Assembly: GCF_000717595.1 (NCBI RefSeq)
Contig: NZ_JNZO01000025.1
Location: 124,001 to 188,000, forward strand
DNA: 64,000 nt
Source of the DNA: Streptomyces flavochromogenes
GTDB taxonomy: Bacteria; Actinomycetota; Actinomycetes; Streptomycetales; Streptomycetaceae
Reading direction: 5' to 3'
Shown: in pieces, positions 1-7,817 of the stretch
Position numbering within the stretch: the first letter of the stretch is position 1
How the letters are laid out: each line of letters starts with the position of its first letter
Translations under genes and position numbers: made by a program
Notes under the pieces: model-generated
The model's input: only the letters and a program-made list of their open reading frames with translations
What the model was told of the DNA's origin: nothing
Databases searched by the model: none

Positions 1-355
1 CGTTCTCGACGCGGCCGCCCGCGCCGGCCGTCACGTCGCGGGCCGTGACCAGGGCCTTCGTCACATCACCGACCTCCACCGACAGCGAGGCCGTACGGAT
101 GACGTGCTGCTGCGCGGGGGCCTTCGAGGGTGCGGACGGGGCCTTCTCGGCGCCCGATCCGGAGTAGCCGTCGGCGGCGCCCCGTGCCGCCGTGTCGCCC
201 TTGGCGTCCGCGGGCGCCGCCGCGCTCAGGTCCCGCTTGGCGTCCCCCGCCGAGTCGCCGCCGCCGGCCCCGCAGCCGGTCAGCACCAGCGAGGCGGTGA
301 GCAGGACCGTGCCCGCCGCCGCCCGCGTTCTCGCCGTCGTACGTGAGTTCCGCAT
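1..355 (-). CDS. DUF4349 domain lipoprotein, N-terminal part (cut by window edge)
   Basis: The reading frame starts with ATG at 355 and runs off the left edge, so only about 118 residues are visible. Residues 1-28 form a lipoprotein signal peptide: a basic start, a hydrophobic stretch and the lipobox LTGC, with C28 as the predicted lipidated cysteine. A low-complexity Ala/Ser/Lys linker follows, then HVIRTASLSVEV, which is how the extracellular DUF4349 domain usually begins. These proteins are surface-anchored in actinomycetes and their role is unknown. The gene is divergent from hemG. The family call rests on the beginning of the domain only. Confidence 0.75.
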   Translation of the reverse strand, partial: MRNSRTTARTRAAAGTVLLTASLVLTGCGAGGGDSAGDAKRDLSAAAPADAKGDTAARGAADGYSGSGAEKAPSAPSKAPAQQHVIRTASLSVEVGDVTKALVTARDVTAGAGGRVEN

Positions 356-521
356 CGAGTCCCCCCAGGGGTGCTAGGTGTCGCCGGTTCGACGTACCAG
401 CCCACGGAACGGGTTGCCCTCCGGCGGTAGCGATGCGGTCACGGTCCGGCCTCGGAACGGGAGCGGGCGGGTCGGGGAGCCTCGGAACCGGAGCCGATGG
501 GCGATTTGAGAGAGTGGTGCC
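356..521. promoter_or_regulatory. Divergent intergenic region upstream of hemG with a 30-bp-spaced direct repeat
   Basis: This 166-base gap must hold the promoters of both the DUF4349 gene (minus) and hemG (plus). Two near-identical 16-base copies, GCCTCGGAACGGGAGC at 449-464 and GCCTCGGAACCGGAGC at 479-494, lie exactly 30 bases apart, about three helical turns, just ahead of hemG. Each contains GGAAC, which resembles the -35 element of ECF sigma factors, but I see no convincing -10 partner. The repeats could bind a regulator on one DNA face; that is inference. Confidence 0.35.
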
Positions 522-2009
522 ATGAACGCGGACACCACGGGACACCACGTCGGGCCTCATGTCGTCGTCGCCGGAGGCGGTATCGCCGGGCTCGCCGCCG
601 CCCACCGGCTGGCCGTCGCCGGTCACCGGGTGACCCTCCTCGAAGCGGGACCGCGGCTCGGCGGCAAGCTGCTCGCCGGGGAGATCGCGGGCGCCCCCGT
701 GGACCTCGGCGCCGAGTCGCTGCTCGCCCGCCGCCCCGAGGCGGTCGCCCTCGCCCGGGCCGTCGGCCTCGGCGACCGGCTCCAGGCCCCCGGCACGACC
801 ACCGCGTCCGTCTGGTCGCGGGGCGAACTCGTCCCGATGCCCAAGGGCCACGTCATGGGCGTCCCCGGCGACGCCCACGCCGTCGAGGGTCTGCTCTCCG
901 CGGAGGGCGTGCGGCAAGTCGGCCTCGACGCCGAACTGCCCCCGACCGAGATCGGCGACGACATCGCCATCGGCGCGTACGTCGCCGCCCGCATGGGCCA
1001 CGAGGTCGTCGACCGGCTCGTGGAACCCCTCCTCGGCGGGGTGTACGCCGGTGACGCCTACCGCATCTCGATGAAGGCCGCCGTCCCGGCCCTCTTCGAG
1101 GCCGCCCGCACCCGGCCCACCCTCACCGCCGCGGTCCGCGCCGTCCAGCGGGCCGGGGCGGCCGTCCCCGCCGACGCGGCGGGCGCCGCCACCGGCCTCG
1201 GCGGCTCCGTCTTCCTCGGCGTCGACGGCGGTGTCGGCACCCTGCCCGGCGCCGTCGCAAACGCGATCCGCGCCGCCGGCGGCGAGATCCTCACCGACGC
1301 CCCCGTGACCGGGCTCCGCCGCGCCGGGGCCACCGGCTGGCAGGTCGTCGGCGGCGACCGGGTCCTCACCGCCGACGCCGTCGTCCTCGCGACCCCCGCC
1401 GGCCCCGCCGCCGCGCTCCTAGCCCCGCACGCGCCCGCCGCCTCCGCCGAGCTCGACGCCATCGCGTACGCCTCCATGGCCCTGGTCACGCTGGCCTTCC
1501 GCCGCACCGACATGCCCGCCCCCACCGGTCCGGGTCTCTCCGCCCTGCCGGGCTCGGGGTTCCTCGTGCCGCCCGTCGACGGGCACACGATCAAGGCCTC
1601 CACCTTCTCCTCGCAGAAGTGGCAGTGGGTCGCCGACCGGGCCCCCGACCTGTTCGTGCTGCGGACCTCCGTCGGCCGTCATGGCGAGGAGGAGCAGGTC
1701 CACCGCGAGGACGCCGACCTCGTCGCCGCCTCCCTCAAGGACCTCGGGGCCGCCACCGGACTCACCGCCCGGCCCGTCGCCACCACGGTCACCCGCTGGA
1801 CCGGCGGCCTGCCGCAGTACCCGGTCGGCCACCTCGCCCGGGTCGCCAGGGTCCGCGAGGCCGTCGCCGCCCTCCCGGGAGTGCGCGTCGCGGGCGCCGC
1901 GTACGACGGAGTCGGCGTCCCCGCCTGCATCGCCTCGGCCCATCGGGCGGCCGACGAGATCATCGCCACGTCGAAAAGGACCGACCCCGGTGCGGGGCAC
2001 TCCCTGTGA
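522..2009 (+). CDS. hemG: Protoporphyrinogen/coproporphyrinogen III oxidase
   Basis: This 495-residue flavoprotein oxidises coproporphyrinogen III (or protoporphyrinogen IX) to the porphyrin with FAD and oxygen. The N-terminal Rossmann FAD motif GGGIAG is at residues 18-23 and is followed by the acidic end of strand 2 (LLEAG). The length and the C-terminal FAD-contact segment ([12 protein letters not shown]) fit the HemY/CgoX-type oxidases. The next gene, 17 bases downstream, is hemQ, which places this enzyme in the coproporphyrin-dependent heme route of Gram-positive bacteria, where it is also named CgoX. The ATG at 522 is preceded by the purine-rich GAGAGAG. Confidence 0.93.
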   Translation: MNADTTGHHVGPHVVVAGGGIAGLAAAHRLAVAGHRVTLLEAGPRLGGKLLAGEIAGAPVDLGAESLLARRPEAVALARAVGLGDRLQAPGTTTASVWSRGELVPMPKGHVMGVPGDAHAVEGLLSAEGVRQVGLDAELPPTEIGDDIAIGAYVAARMGHEVVDRLVEPLLGGVYAGDAYRISMKAAVPALFEAARTRPTLTAAVRAVQRAGAAVPADAAGAATGLGGSVFLGVDGGVGTLPGAVANAIRAAGGEILTDAPVTGLRRAGATGWQVVGGDRVLTADAVVLATPAGPAAALLAPHAPAASAELDAIAYASMALVTLAFRRTDMPAPTGPGLSALPGSGFLVPPVDGHTIKASTFSSQKWQWVADRAPDLFVLRTSVGRHGEEEQVHREDADLVAASLKDLGAATGLTARPVATTVTRWTGGLPQYPVGHLARVARVREAVAALPGVRVAGAAYDGVGVPACIASAHRAADEIIATSKRTDPGAGHSL

Positions 2010-2026
2010 CGGGCGAGAATAGGCGT

Positions 2027-2740
2027 ATGAGTGCGCCCGAAAAGATCCCGAACGCCGGTAAGAAGGCGAAGGACCTCAACGAGGTCATCCGCTACACCCT
2101 GTGGTCTGTCTTCAAGCTGCGCGACGTTCTCCCCGAGGACCGCGGCGGCTACGCCGACGAGGTCCAGGAGCTGTTCGACCAGCTCGCGGCCAAGGACATC
2201 ACCGTGCGTGGCACGTACGACCTCTCCGGTCTGCGCGCCGACGCCGACGTGATGATCTGGTGGCACGCCGAGACGAGCGACGAGCTCCAGGAGGCGTACA
2301 ACCTCTTCCGCCGCACCCGCCTGGGCCGCGCCCTGGAGCCGGTCTGGTCGAACATGGCGCTGCACCGCCCCGCCGAGTTCAACAAGTCGCACATCCCGGC
2401 CTTCCTGGCCGACGAGAACCCGCGCGACTACGTCTCGGTCTACCCGTTCGTGCGCTCCTACGACTGGTACCTGCTGCCGGACGAGGACCGCCGCCGGATG
2501 CTCGCCGACCACGGCAAGATGGCCCGTGGCTACCCGGACGTCCGCGCCAACACGGTCGCCTCCTTCTCGCTCGGCGACTACGAGTGGCTCCTCGCCTTCG
2601 AGGCCGACGAGCTGCACCGCATCGTGGACCTCATGCGTCATCTGCGCGCCTCCGAGGCGCGGATGCACGTCCGCGAAGAGGTCCCGTTCTACACCGGTCG
2701 CCGCAAGAGCGTCGCCGAGCTGGTGGCGGGCCTGGCCTGA
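2027..2740 (+). CDS. hemQ: Coproheme decarboxylase (HemQ/ChdC)
   Basis: A 237-residue member of the chlorite dismutase superfold. In actinobacteria it performs the last heme step, peroxide-dependent oxidative decarboxylation of two propionates of coproheme. Visible family marks are the YPF segment (Y139 is the expected catalytic tyrosine) and LADHGKMAR around residues 159-167, where H162 is the likely axial heme ligand. It starts 17 bases after hemG, consistent with co-transcription. There is no clear Shine-Dalgarno site; AATAGGCGT lies just before the ATG, so a leaderless transcript is possible. Confidence 0.94.
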   Translation: MSAPEKIPNAGKKAKDLNEVIRYTLWSVFKLRDVLPEDRGGYADEVQELFDQLAAKDITVRGTYDLSGLRADADVMIWWHAETSDELQEAYNLFRRTRLGRALEPVWSNMALHRPAEFNKSHIPAFLADENPRDYVSVYPFVRSYDWYLLPDEDRRRMLADHGKMARGYPDVRANTVASFSLGDYEWLLAFEADELHRIVDLMRHLRASEARMHVREEVPFYTGRRKSVAELVAGLA

Positions 2741-2764
2741 CGGCCGTACGAAAACCTGGTGGTG

Positions 2765-2783
2765 GCCCGGCTCCCGGCCGGGC
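2765..2783. terminator. Bidirectional hairpin between hemQ and the TIGR04222 gene
   Basis: A perfect 7-bp GC stem, GCCCGGC (2765-2771) with GCCGGGC (2777-2783), closes a 5-base loop. An outer GGTGG/CCACC pairing can extend it with a small bulge. It lies between two converging genes. There is no U-tract, as is usual in high-GC actinomycetes. Confidence 0.55.
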
Positions 2784-2895
2784 GCGCCACCCCTCGACCC
2801 GGAAGATCAGACGGCAGGCGTCACCATGGCCTGCCGCTCCAGCGACACCGGGTCCGGCTCCGGGTGCGGCGCGCATGACGCGCGCCGCACCGGCG

Positions 2896-3708
2896 TCATT
2901 TCCGGGGTCTTCTCCCGCTCAGCCCCGGCCGCGCAGAGCCGCGCAGAGCCGCGCGGAGCTCCGGCTCCAGGACCGCCGGCCCGCGCGTCGCGAGTGCCGT
3001 CAGAGGATCGGCGGCCGAGAGCGCGGCGAGCAGCCGCTGCCCGGCCGGGGAGGCCCAGCGGGTGTACGGGTACACCTCGATCCGCCCGATCAGCAGACAG
3101 AGCCCCGAAGCGAGCAGCGGCAGCGCGAACCCGGCGAGGACCGGGGCCCGCTCGGCGGCCGGCACGAGCAGCGTGGACACCGTCCCGAGAACCAGGCTCA
3201 GCAGGAATCCCGCCCGCACCACCCGCAGCCCGGCGGCGACCTCCCGCCGGCCCGCCGCGGACACGGCGAGCCCCCGCGCGACGAGCCGCTCCGCGAGCAG
3301 GTGTACGGAGTCGGTGGCGGCGACCAGCGGACGTACGGCGGGAATCGGCGCCTGACCCTGAGGGCCCAGGGCGCCGATCACGGCCCGCTCCAGCTCGTCC
3401 CCCGCGCACGCGTCGGCGTCCACGACCGTCGCCCAGCCGGTGCGAGCGAGCAGCAGCCGCCGTTCCCGGTGCATGGACACGAGGGTGAGATCGGTGACCC
3501 GCAGTGGCCCGCCGGCGAGGTAGGCCGCTTCGCCGACGGTGAGTTCGGGCGCGCCCGCGGCGGGAGCGGCACCGTGAGCGGGCCGGGCCGCCGCGAGCGT
3601 CGCCCGGCAGAGCCGCGCACAGCCGACACCGGCCACCACACACGCCACGAGCAGCAACGGAACCCAGACCATGACCGAGTTGTACGGGAGGCGGGGCGGG
3701 TCCGCCAC
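2896..3708 (-). CDS. TIGR04222 domain membrane protein without Cys tail
   Basis: A 270-residue protein whose middle part (GEAAYLAGGPLRVTDLTL) is the TIGR04222 pattern shared with the gene just upstream. Hydrophobic segments are at about residues 14-34, 164-182 and 188-208. Unlike its neighbour, it ends in a short basic stretch with no Gly/Ser/Cys tail. I used the GTG at 3708, 12 bases after the stop of the preceding gene. ATG at 3672 (MVWVPLLL), starting right at the first membrane helix, is a plausible alternative; neither has a strong ribosome site. It is the third gene of the DUF692 operon. Function is unknown; a partner or unmodified paralogue of the tailed protein is inference. Confidence 0.75.
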   Translation of the reverse strand: MADPPRLPYNSVMVWVPLLLVACVVAGVGCARLCRATLAAARPAHGAAPAAGAPELTVGEAAYLAGGPLRVTDLTLVSMHRERRLLLARTGWATVVDADACAGDELERAVIGALGPQGQAPIPAVRPLVAATDSVHLLAERLVARGLAVSAAGRREVAAGLRVVRAGFLLSLVLGTVSTLLVPAAERAPVLAGFALPLLASGLCLLIGRIEVYPYTRWASPAGQRLLAALSAADPLTALATRGPAVLEPELRAALRGSARPGLSGRRPRK

Positions 3709-3720
3709 TCGAACGGGTGA

Positions 3721-4764
3721 TCAGCTGCTGGAGCTGGAGCACGAACTCCCGCTGGAACTGGAGCTGGAGCACGAACTGGAGCTTGAACCGGAGCACGAGC
3801 TCCCGCCCCCGCCGCAACCGGAACCGCCCCCGGAACAGGACCCGGACGAGCACGACGACCCGGAGCCGCCGCCCGAGCAGGAGCTTCCGCCCCCGCCACC
3901 CCCGCCGCCGCACGCACTGGTCCCCGCGCACCACACCACGGCCGCGCCGAAGTCGGCGTCGGAGTCCGTGCCGGCGTGCGGGTACGGGGAGGGGTGCCTG
4001 CCGCCGCCGCCGCGCCGCCGCGGCGGCGCGGAGATCCGGGCGGCCGCCACCAGCTGCTCCCGCAGCACCGGATCGGGCAGCGCCCGGAGCCCGTGCAGGG
4101 CCACCAGCAGGCCGGCGTCCGCGAGATGGGCGTGACCCCGCCCGTACGCGAGGACCGCGCTCCGGCCGGCCGGGGTGACCTGCCGGGCGGCGATCGACCC
4201 ACAGACGAGCGCCGTGAACCCGGCGGCGAGTACCACCGGCACCACCTTGAAGAGGAACGGGAACGAGGGCGCGCCGGGGGAGGCGAAGTCCATGGCCGTG
4301 ACGAGGGCCGACACCGGGAAGAGCCCGAGGGCCGTGAGGCCGACCACGGCGCACCACCGGAGCGTGGTGCGCCGGGTCGCCGGATCGACGACCAGCCCGC
4401 GCACCGCGAGCCCGTCGCCGATCTCCTGGACCGCCGGATGCCGCATGACGGCCATCCGCAGGTGGTGCAGGGCCCCGTGCGGGGCCGCGGCGTGCTCCTG
4501 GAGCACGGCGCGCTCCACCGGGTCGTACGCGACGGGGCGGACGACGGCCACGATGCCGGGCCCGCCGATCGCCAGCCTGCCGTCCGCCTGGAGGGCGGCC
4601 AGGGCGGTGTCGACGACCCTGGCGGGGCCGCCGTTGAGGAAGGCGGCCTCGTACCGGTCGTGGACCGGTCCGCCGGGTCCCCCGCGGGTCCGGACGACCC
4701 GGGTGACGAGCACCGTGATGCCGGTGATGCCGGTGAGGTAGTAGAGCGCGACCAGGGCGTTCAC
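3721..4764 (-). CDS. TIGR04222 membrane protein with Gly/Ser/Cys-rich C-terminal tail
   Basis: A 347-residue protein with membrane segments near residues 3-21, 136-157 and 169-189, the TIGR04222 core (EAAFLNGGPARVVDTAL) at about 39-55, and an abrupt low-complexity tail from C279 to the end. The tail is about 69 residues of Gly and Ser with nine cysteines, typically in SSC or GSC contexts. Basic residues after the first and third helices suggest an outside N-terminus and a cytoplasmic tail by the positive-inside rule. The gene is 7 bases downstream of a DUF692/MNIO oxidase gene. MNIO enzymes modify cysteines in Cys-containing peptides, so the tail is a likely substrate; that is inference. Confidence 0.85.
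   Translation of the reverse strand: MNALVALYYLTGITGITVLVTRVVRTRGGPGGPVHDRYEAAFLNGGPARVVDTALAALQADGRLAIGGPGIVAVVRPVAYDPVERAVLQEHAAAPHGALHHLRMAVMRHPAVQEIGDGLAVRGLVVDPATRRTTLRWCAVVGLTALGLFPVSALVTAMDFASPGAPSFPFLFKVVPVVLAAGFTALVCGSIAARQVTPAGRSAVLAYGRGHAHLADAGLLVALHGLRALPDPVLREQLVAAARISAPPRRRGGGGRHPSPYPHAGTDSDADFGAAVVWCAGTSACGGGGGGGGSSCSGGGSGSSCSSGSCSGGGSGCGGGGSSCSGSSSSSCSSSSSSGSSCSSSSS
3726..3928. repeat. Imperfect repeats encoding the Cys/Ser/Gly tail
   Basis: Seen on the plus strand, units related to CTGGAGCTGGAGCACGAACT recur, for example near 3728-3747 and 3759-3778, followed by more diverged GAGCACGAGCTCCCG-type units and CCGCC-rich runs. They encode the serine, glycine and cysteine runs of the membrane protein's C-terminus, so the tail has probably grown by slippage or tandem duplication. 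Confidence 0.5.
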
Positions 4765-4771
4765 GAGCGCC

Positions 4772-6184
4772 TCACTTCCGTACCAGTGCGTGGCGGGCGG
4801 CCCGTACGAGCCGGGTGGCGCGGCCCGCCGGGCGACTGCCGGAACGGTCCTGCCACCACTCCGTGAGCCGCCGTCGGGCCGTCGGGTCCTCCGGCCTCCC
4901 GGCGACGAGGAGATGCTCGGCGAAGTCGAGGGCGTCGCGGCGGTAGCCGCCGGTCATGGGCCGGGATCTGGCGTACGCGAGGAACGCCGGCCGGTAGCCC
5001 TTGCCCAGGATCTCGGGAAGCTCCGGCGCGACCTTGGCGACGACCCCGGCCCGCTTGGCCGCGAGCGCCCGGCTCTGCACGCCGAGCCGCCGGCTGTCGA
5101 AGCCCTCGGGCACGGGCGTTCCGGCGACGAGCGCGGACAACAGAGCGGCCTGAGCGACGGCGACGCGCTGCCGGGCACCGGGCGTGGGCGTGGGCGCGGG
5201 CGTGGGAGCCACGGGTGCCTCCGGGGTGACGCTGGGCATCGGCCCACCGGAGACCCGGGCCCCGGCGCCGATGAGCAGCGCCGCTCGGGGCGCGGGCTTC
5301 GACGACAGGGCGCCGTGCTGATGGGCCGCGCCCACGCCCACCGCCCCGGCGGAACGTGTGCCCGCGGCGGTGATCGTCCCGCGGATCGCCCGCAGTTCGT
5401 CCGCCAGTTCCTCCGCCGGGGGAAAGTCGTCGTCCCGTTCGAGCAGGACGCCCGGCGGAGCCACCCGGGACGCGAGGTCCGTCAGTACGTCGAGCACCGC
5501 CTCCGGTACGGGATGCGCGTGGGTGTCGTGCCAGACACCGTCCCGCTCGACACCCCCCGCCACGTGCACGTACGCGATCGCCTCCACCGGCAGCTCCGAC
5601 AGGGCCCGCGACGGGTCCTCGCCCCGGTTGACGTGGTTGGTGTGCAGATTGGCGACGTCGATGAGGAGCCGTACCCCCGTACGCTCCACGAGCTCCGCCA
5701 GGAAGCGGCCCTCCGACATCTCCTCGCCCGGCCACGAGACGAGCGCCGCGATGTTCTCCAGAGCGAGCGGTACGGGCAGCGCGTCCTGCGCGATCCGTAC
5801 GTTCTCGCAGAGCACGTCGAGCGCGTCCCAGGTCCTGGGCACGGGAAGCAGATGGCCCGCTTCGAGCTGCGGGGTCGCCGTGAGCGGCCCCCCGGCCCGG
5901 ACGAACGCGATGTGTTCCGTGACCAGCGGCGCCCCGAGCGCCACCGCCTTCTCGCCGAGCGCGGCGAGCCGCGCCGGGTCGGGGCGGTCCGCGCCCCCGA
6001 GCCCCAGCGAGACGCCGTGCGGCACGACGGTGACGCCGCGCTCGCGCAGCCGCGTCAGGGAGTCGGGCAGATGGTCGGCGCAGATGTTCTCCGCGACGAC
6101 CTCCACCCAGTCGATGCCGGACAGTCCCTCCACCGCGTCAGCGATCTCGGGACGCCAGCCGATGCCGATGCCGAGTTCCGTCAT
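4772..6184 (-). CDS. DUF692 multinuclear non-heme iron oxidase (MNIO) with fused C-terminal helical domain
   Basis: 470 residues. Residues 1-270 form a DUF692 TIM barrel with the expected metal ligands: H56 (VPHGVSL), H91 (TEHIAF), E143 (LENIA), D176, N179 and H184 ([10 protein letters not shown]), H207 (YVHVAG), D220, H222 and H224 (DTHAHP) and E249 (LLERDD). The family (MbnB, TglH, bufferin BufB) uses two or three irons to rearrange cysteines in ribosomal peptides. A Pro/Ala linker (271-338) leads to a helical domain (339-448) that resembles the partner or recognition proteins encoded separately in other MNIO clusters, then a basic end (451-470). The start ATG at 6184 follows GGAGGGGG. It leads a three-gene operon with two TIGR04222 membrane proteins. 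The natural substrate is not established. Confidence 0.88.
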   Translation of the reverse strand: MTELGIGIGWRPEIADAVEGLSGIDWVEVVAENICADHLPDSLTRLRERGVTVVPHGVSLGLGGADRPDPARLAALGEKAVALGAPLVTEHIAFVRAGGPLTATPQLEAGHLLPVPRTWDALDVLCENVRIAQDALPVPLALENIAALVSWPGEEMSEGRFLAELVERTGVRLLIDVANLHTNHVNRGEDPSRALSELPVEAIAYVHVAGGVERDGVWHDTHAHPVPEAVLDVLTDLASRVAPPGVLLERDDDFPPAEELADELRAIRGTITAAGTRSAGAVGVGAAHQHGALSSKPAPRAALLIGAGARVSGGPMPSVTPEAPVAPTPAPTPTPGARQRVAVAQAALLSALVAGTPVPEGFDSRRLGVQSRALAAKRAGVVAKVAPELPEILGKGYRPAFLAYARSRPMTGGYRRDALDFAEHLLVAGRPEDPTARRRLTEWWQDRSGSRPAGRATRLVRAARHALVRK

Positions 6185-6251
6185 GTCCCCCTCCTTCGGT
6201 CCTCAGTCACCCACGTGATGGCCCCGGCGGGAGTGTTCGAACCCCAGGAGG

Positions 6252-6280
6252 GTCACGTTCAGAGGTTGATTTGAGGTTCC
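6252..6280 (-). promoter_or_regulatory. Possible ECF-type promoter of the DUF692 operon
   Basis: On the minus strand, GGAACC (6280-6275) and CGTGAC (6257-6252) are separated by 17 bases and lie about 70 bases upstream of the DUF692 start. The pair resembles ECF sigma factor promoters (GGAAC...CGT). MNIO operons in other bacteria are often metal- or stress-controlled by ECF factors. The match is short and could be chance. Confidence 0.3.
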
Positions 6281-6363
6281 ATTCGGTCACGCCGACGGAA
6301 GGGGGGCCGACGGTGACGGCCGGGGGTGTCTCGCCGATCAGGCCGGGCCCGCCACGACAGTCC

Positions 6364-7071
6364 CTAGGGCCGCGGCAGTCGCAGCCCCGGGGCGAAGCGG
6401 TCGCTTCCCTCGGCCACCACGGTGGGGCCGGGGGCGATCTCCGTGAAGCCCGCGTCCCGGACCAGCGGGAGACCGCTCGCCGCCAGGGCGGGCCACTCCT
6501 CGGCCGGCGCGGTGCGGACCGCGAGCGGGAAGCCCGCCTCGTGCCAGGCCTTCCGGTCGGCGTCCCCCATCGCCCACCACAGCAGCTGCGCCCCGTGCCC
6601 GGCCTGGGCCATCGTCTTGCCCGCCGACATGTCGAGCTCCGGATTGATCCACAGCACCACCGCGCCGTCCGGTACGGGGCCGGGCGCCGCCGGGTCGTCG
6701 AGGTCGGTGCCCGAGACCTGGAGCTTGGCCAGCTCCTTGGGCCAGCCGTCGAGCGGGACCGGCGGGAAGACCCGTACCTCCGCCTCCAGGCCGTCGACCG
6801 TGATCCCCGGAAGCGCGCCCGCGCGCCGCCACTCCGCGCCGCGCGCCCGGCGCACCACCTTGCGGATCCTGGCGTCCTGCCAGTCGGTCATGGCCTGCGC
6901 CCACTCGCCCTCGCCGAGCGAGCGGTCGTCGGTGAGGATCTCCAGGACGGCGCGCGCGGCGGTCTCCAGGGCATCGGTGCGGGACGGCGGCGCGTCCCGT
7001 TCGATCCGTACGACCAACGGCAGGACGAACTGGGGCTTCTCATCGCGAAGATCGGTCTCATTGCTGCTCAC
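6364..7071 (-). CDS. Peptidyl-tRNA hydrolase 2-like protein
   Basis: A 235-residue protein. The C-terminal half carries MSAGKTMAQAGHGAQLLW (residues about 151-168), which resembles the Lys/Gln/His signature of PTH2-type hydrolases (K-x-x-AQ-x-x-H). The N-terminal 100 residues are an extra helical region not found in minimal PTH2 enzymes of about 120 residues. The likely activity is cleavage of peptidyl-tRNA or a related ester. It is divergent from the AIM24 gene with 71 bases between the starts. The family call rests on the signature, so enzymatic activity is less certain. Confidence 0.65.
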   Translation of the reverse strand: MSSNETDLRDEKPQFVLPLVVRIERDAPPSRTDALETAARAVLEILTDDRSLGEGEWAQAMTDWQDARIRKVVRRARGAEWRRAGALPGITVDGLEAEVRVFPPVPLDGWPKELAKLQVSGTDLDDPAAPGPVPDGAVVLWINPELDMSAGKTMAQAGHGAQLLWWAMGDADRKAWHEAGFPLAVRTAPAEEWPALAASGLPLVRDAGFTEIAPGPTVVAEGSDRFAPGLRLPRP

Positions 7072-7142
7072 CGGGCAAGTCTGCCACTGCCCTCACGCGT
7101 GATTCTTGGAGGAATGAGCAGTTCCGGGCCAGGATGCCCCCC

Positions 7143-7817
7143 ATGAAGAGTGATCTTTTCACCGGTGAACACCTCGCCGAGACCGCAGATTTCCCGGGGA
7201 TGACCCTCCAGAACGCCAAATCCGTCAAATACACCGTCAACGGCGAGATGCACGCACGCCAGGGATCGATGATCGCCTTCCGCGGCGACCTCCGGTTCGA
7301 ACGCAAGGGCCAGGGCATCGGCGGCCTGCTCAAGCGCGCCGTCACCGGCGAGGGCCTCGCCCTGATGGCCGTACGCGGCCAGGGCGAGGCGTGGTTCGCG
7401 CACGAGGCGCAGAACTGTTTCATCGTCGAGATCGAGCAGGGCGACGCGTTCTCGGTCAACGGCCGTAACGTGCTCTGCTTCGACGCCACCCTCCACTACG
7501 AGATCAAGACCGTGAAGGGCGCCGGCATGACCAGTGGCGGCCTGTTCAACTCCGTCTTCTCCGGCTACGGCAAGGTCGCCCTCATGTGCGAGGGCAACCC
7601 GATCGTCATCCCTGTCACCCCGCAGGCCCCGGTCTTCGTCGACACCGACGCCGTGGTCGGCTGGAGCGAGCAGCTGCACACCACGCTCCACCGCTCGCAG
7701 TCCGTCGGCTCGATGATCCGCGGCGGCTCGGGCGAGGCGGTGCAACTCAAACTGGAGGGCCAGGGCTTCGTAGTCGTCCGGCCCAGCGAGCTGACCCCGC
7801 AGAAGACCTCGAATTGA
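7143..7817 (+). CDS. AIM24 family protein
   Basis: About 224 residues. Motifs such as GSMIAFRGDLRFERKGQG, ALMAVRGQGEAWFA and GGSGEAVQLKLEGQGFVVVRPSE mark the AIM24 (TerD-like beta) family, soluble all-beta proteins of unclear function often linked to membrane proteins. I prefer the ATG at 7143 because AGGA at 7131-7134 is 8 bases upstream; ATG at 7134 adds three residues (MPP). The stop overlaps the TTG start of the following ABC ATPase gene, so the two are translationally coupled. Confidence 0.85.
   Translation: MKSDLFTGEHLAETADFPGMTLQNAKSVKYTVNGEMHARQGSMIAFRGDLRFERKGQGIGGLLKRAVTGEGLALMAVRGQGEAWFAHEAQNCFIVEIEQGDAFSVNGRNVLCFDATLHYEIKTVKGAGMTSGGLFNSVFSGYGKVALMCEGNPIVIPVTPQAPVFVDTDAVVGWSEQLHTTLHRSQSVGSMIRGGSGEAVQLKLEGQGFVVVRPSELTPQKTSN

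Noticed and set aside
2807..4357. A 516-codon minus-strand frame across both TIGR04222 genes
   Set aside because: It is in another frame of the two TIGR04222 genes, Arg/Gly-rich, and shows no motif.
7114..7146. A 10-codon upstream ORF before the AIM24 gene
   Set aside because: The GGAGGA site directly abuts its ATG, so it is too close to work, and the ORF has no unusual codons. It may be chance.
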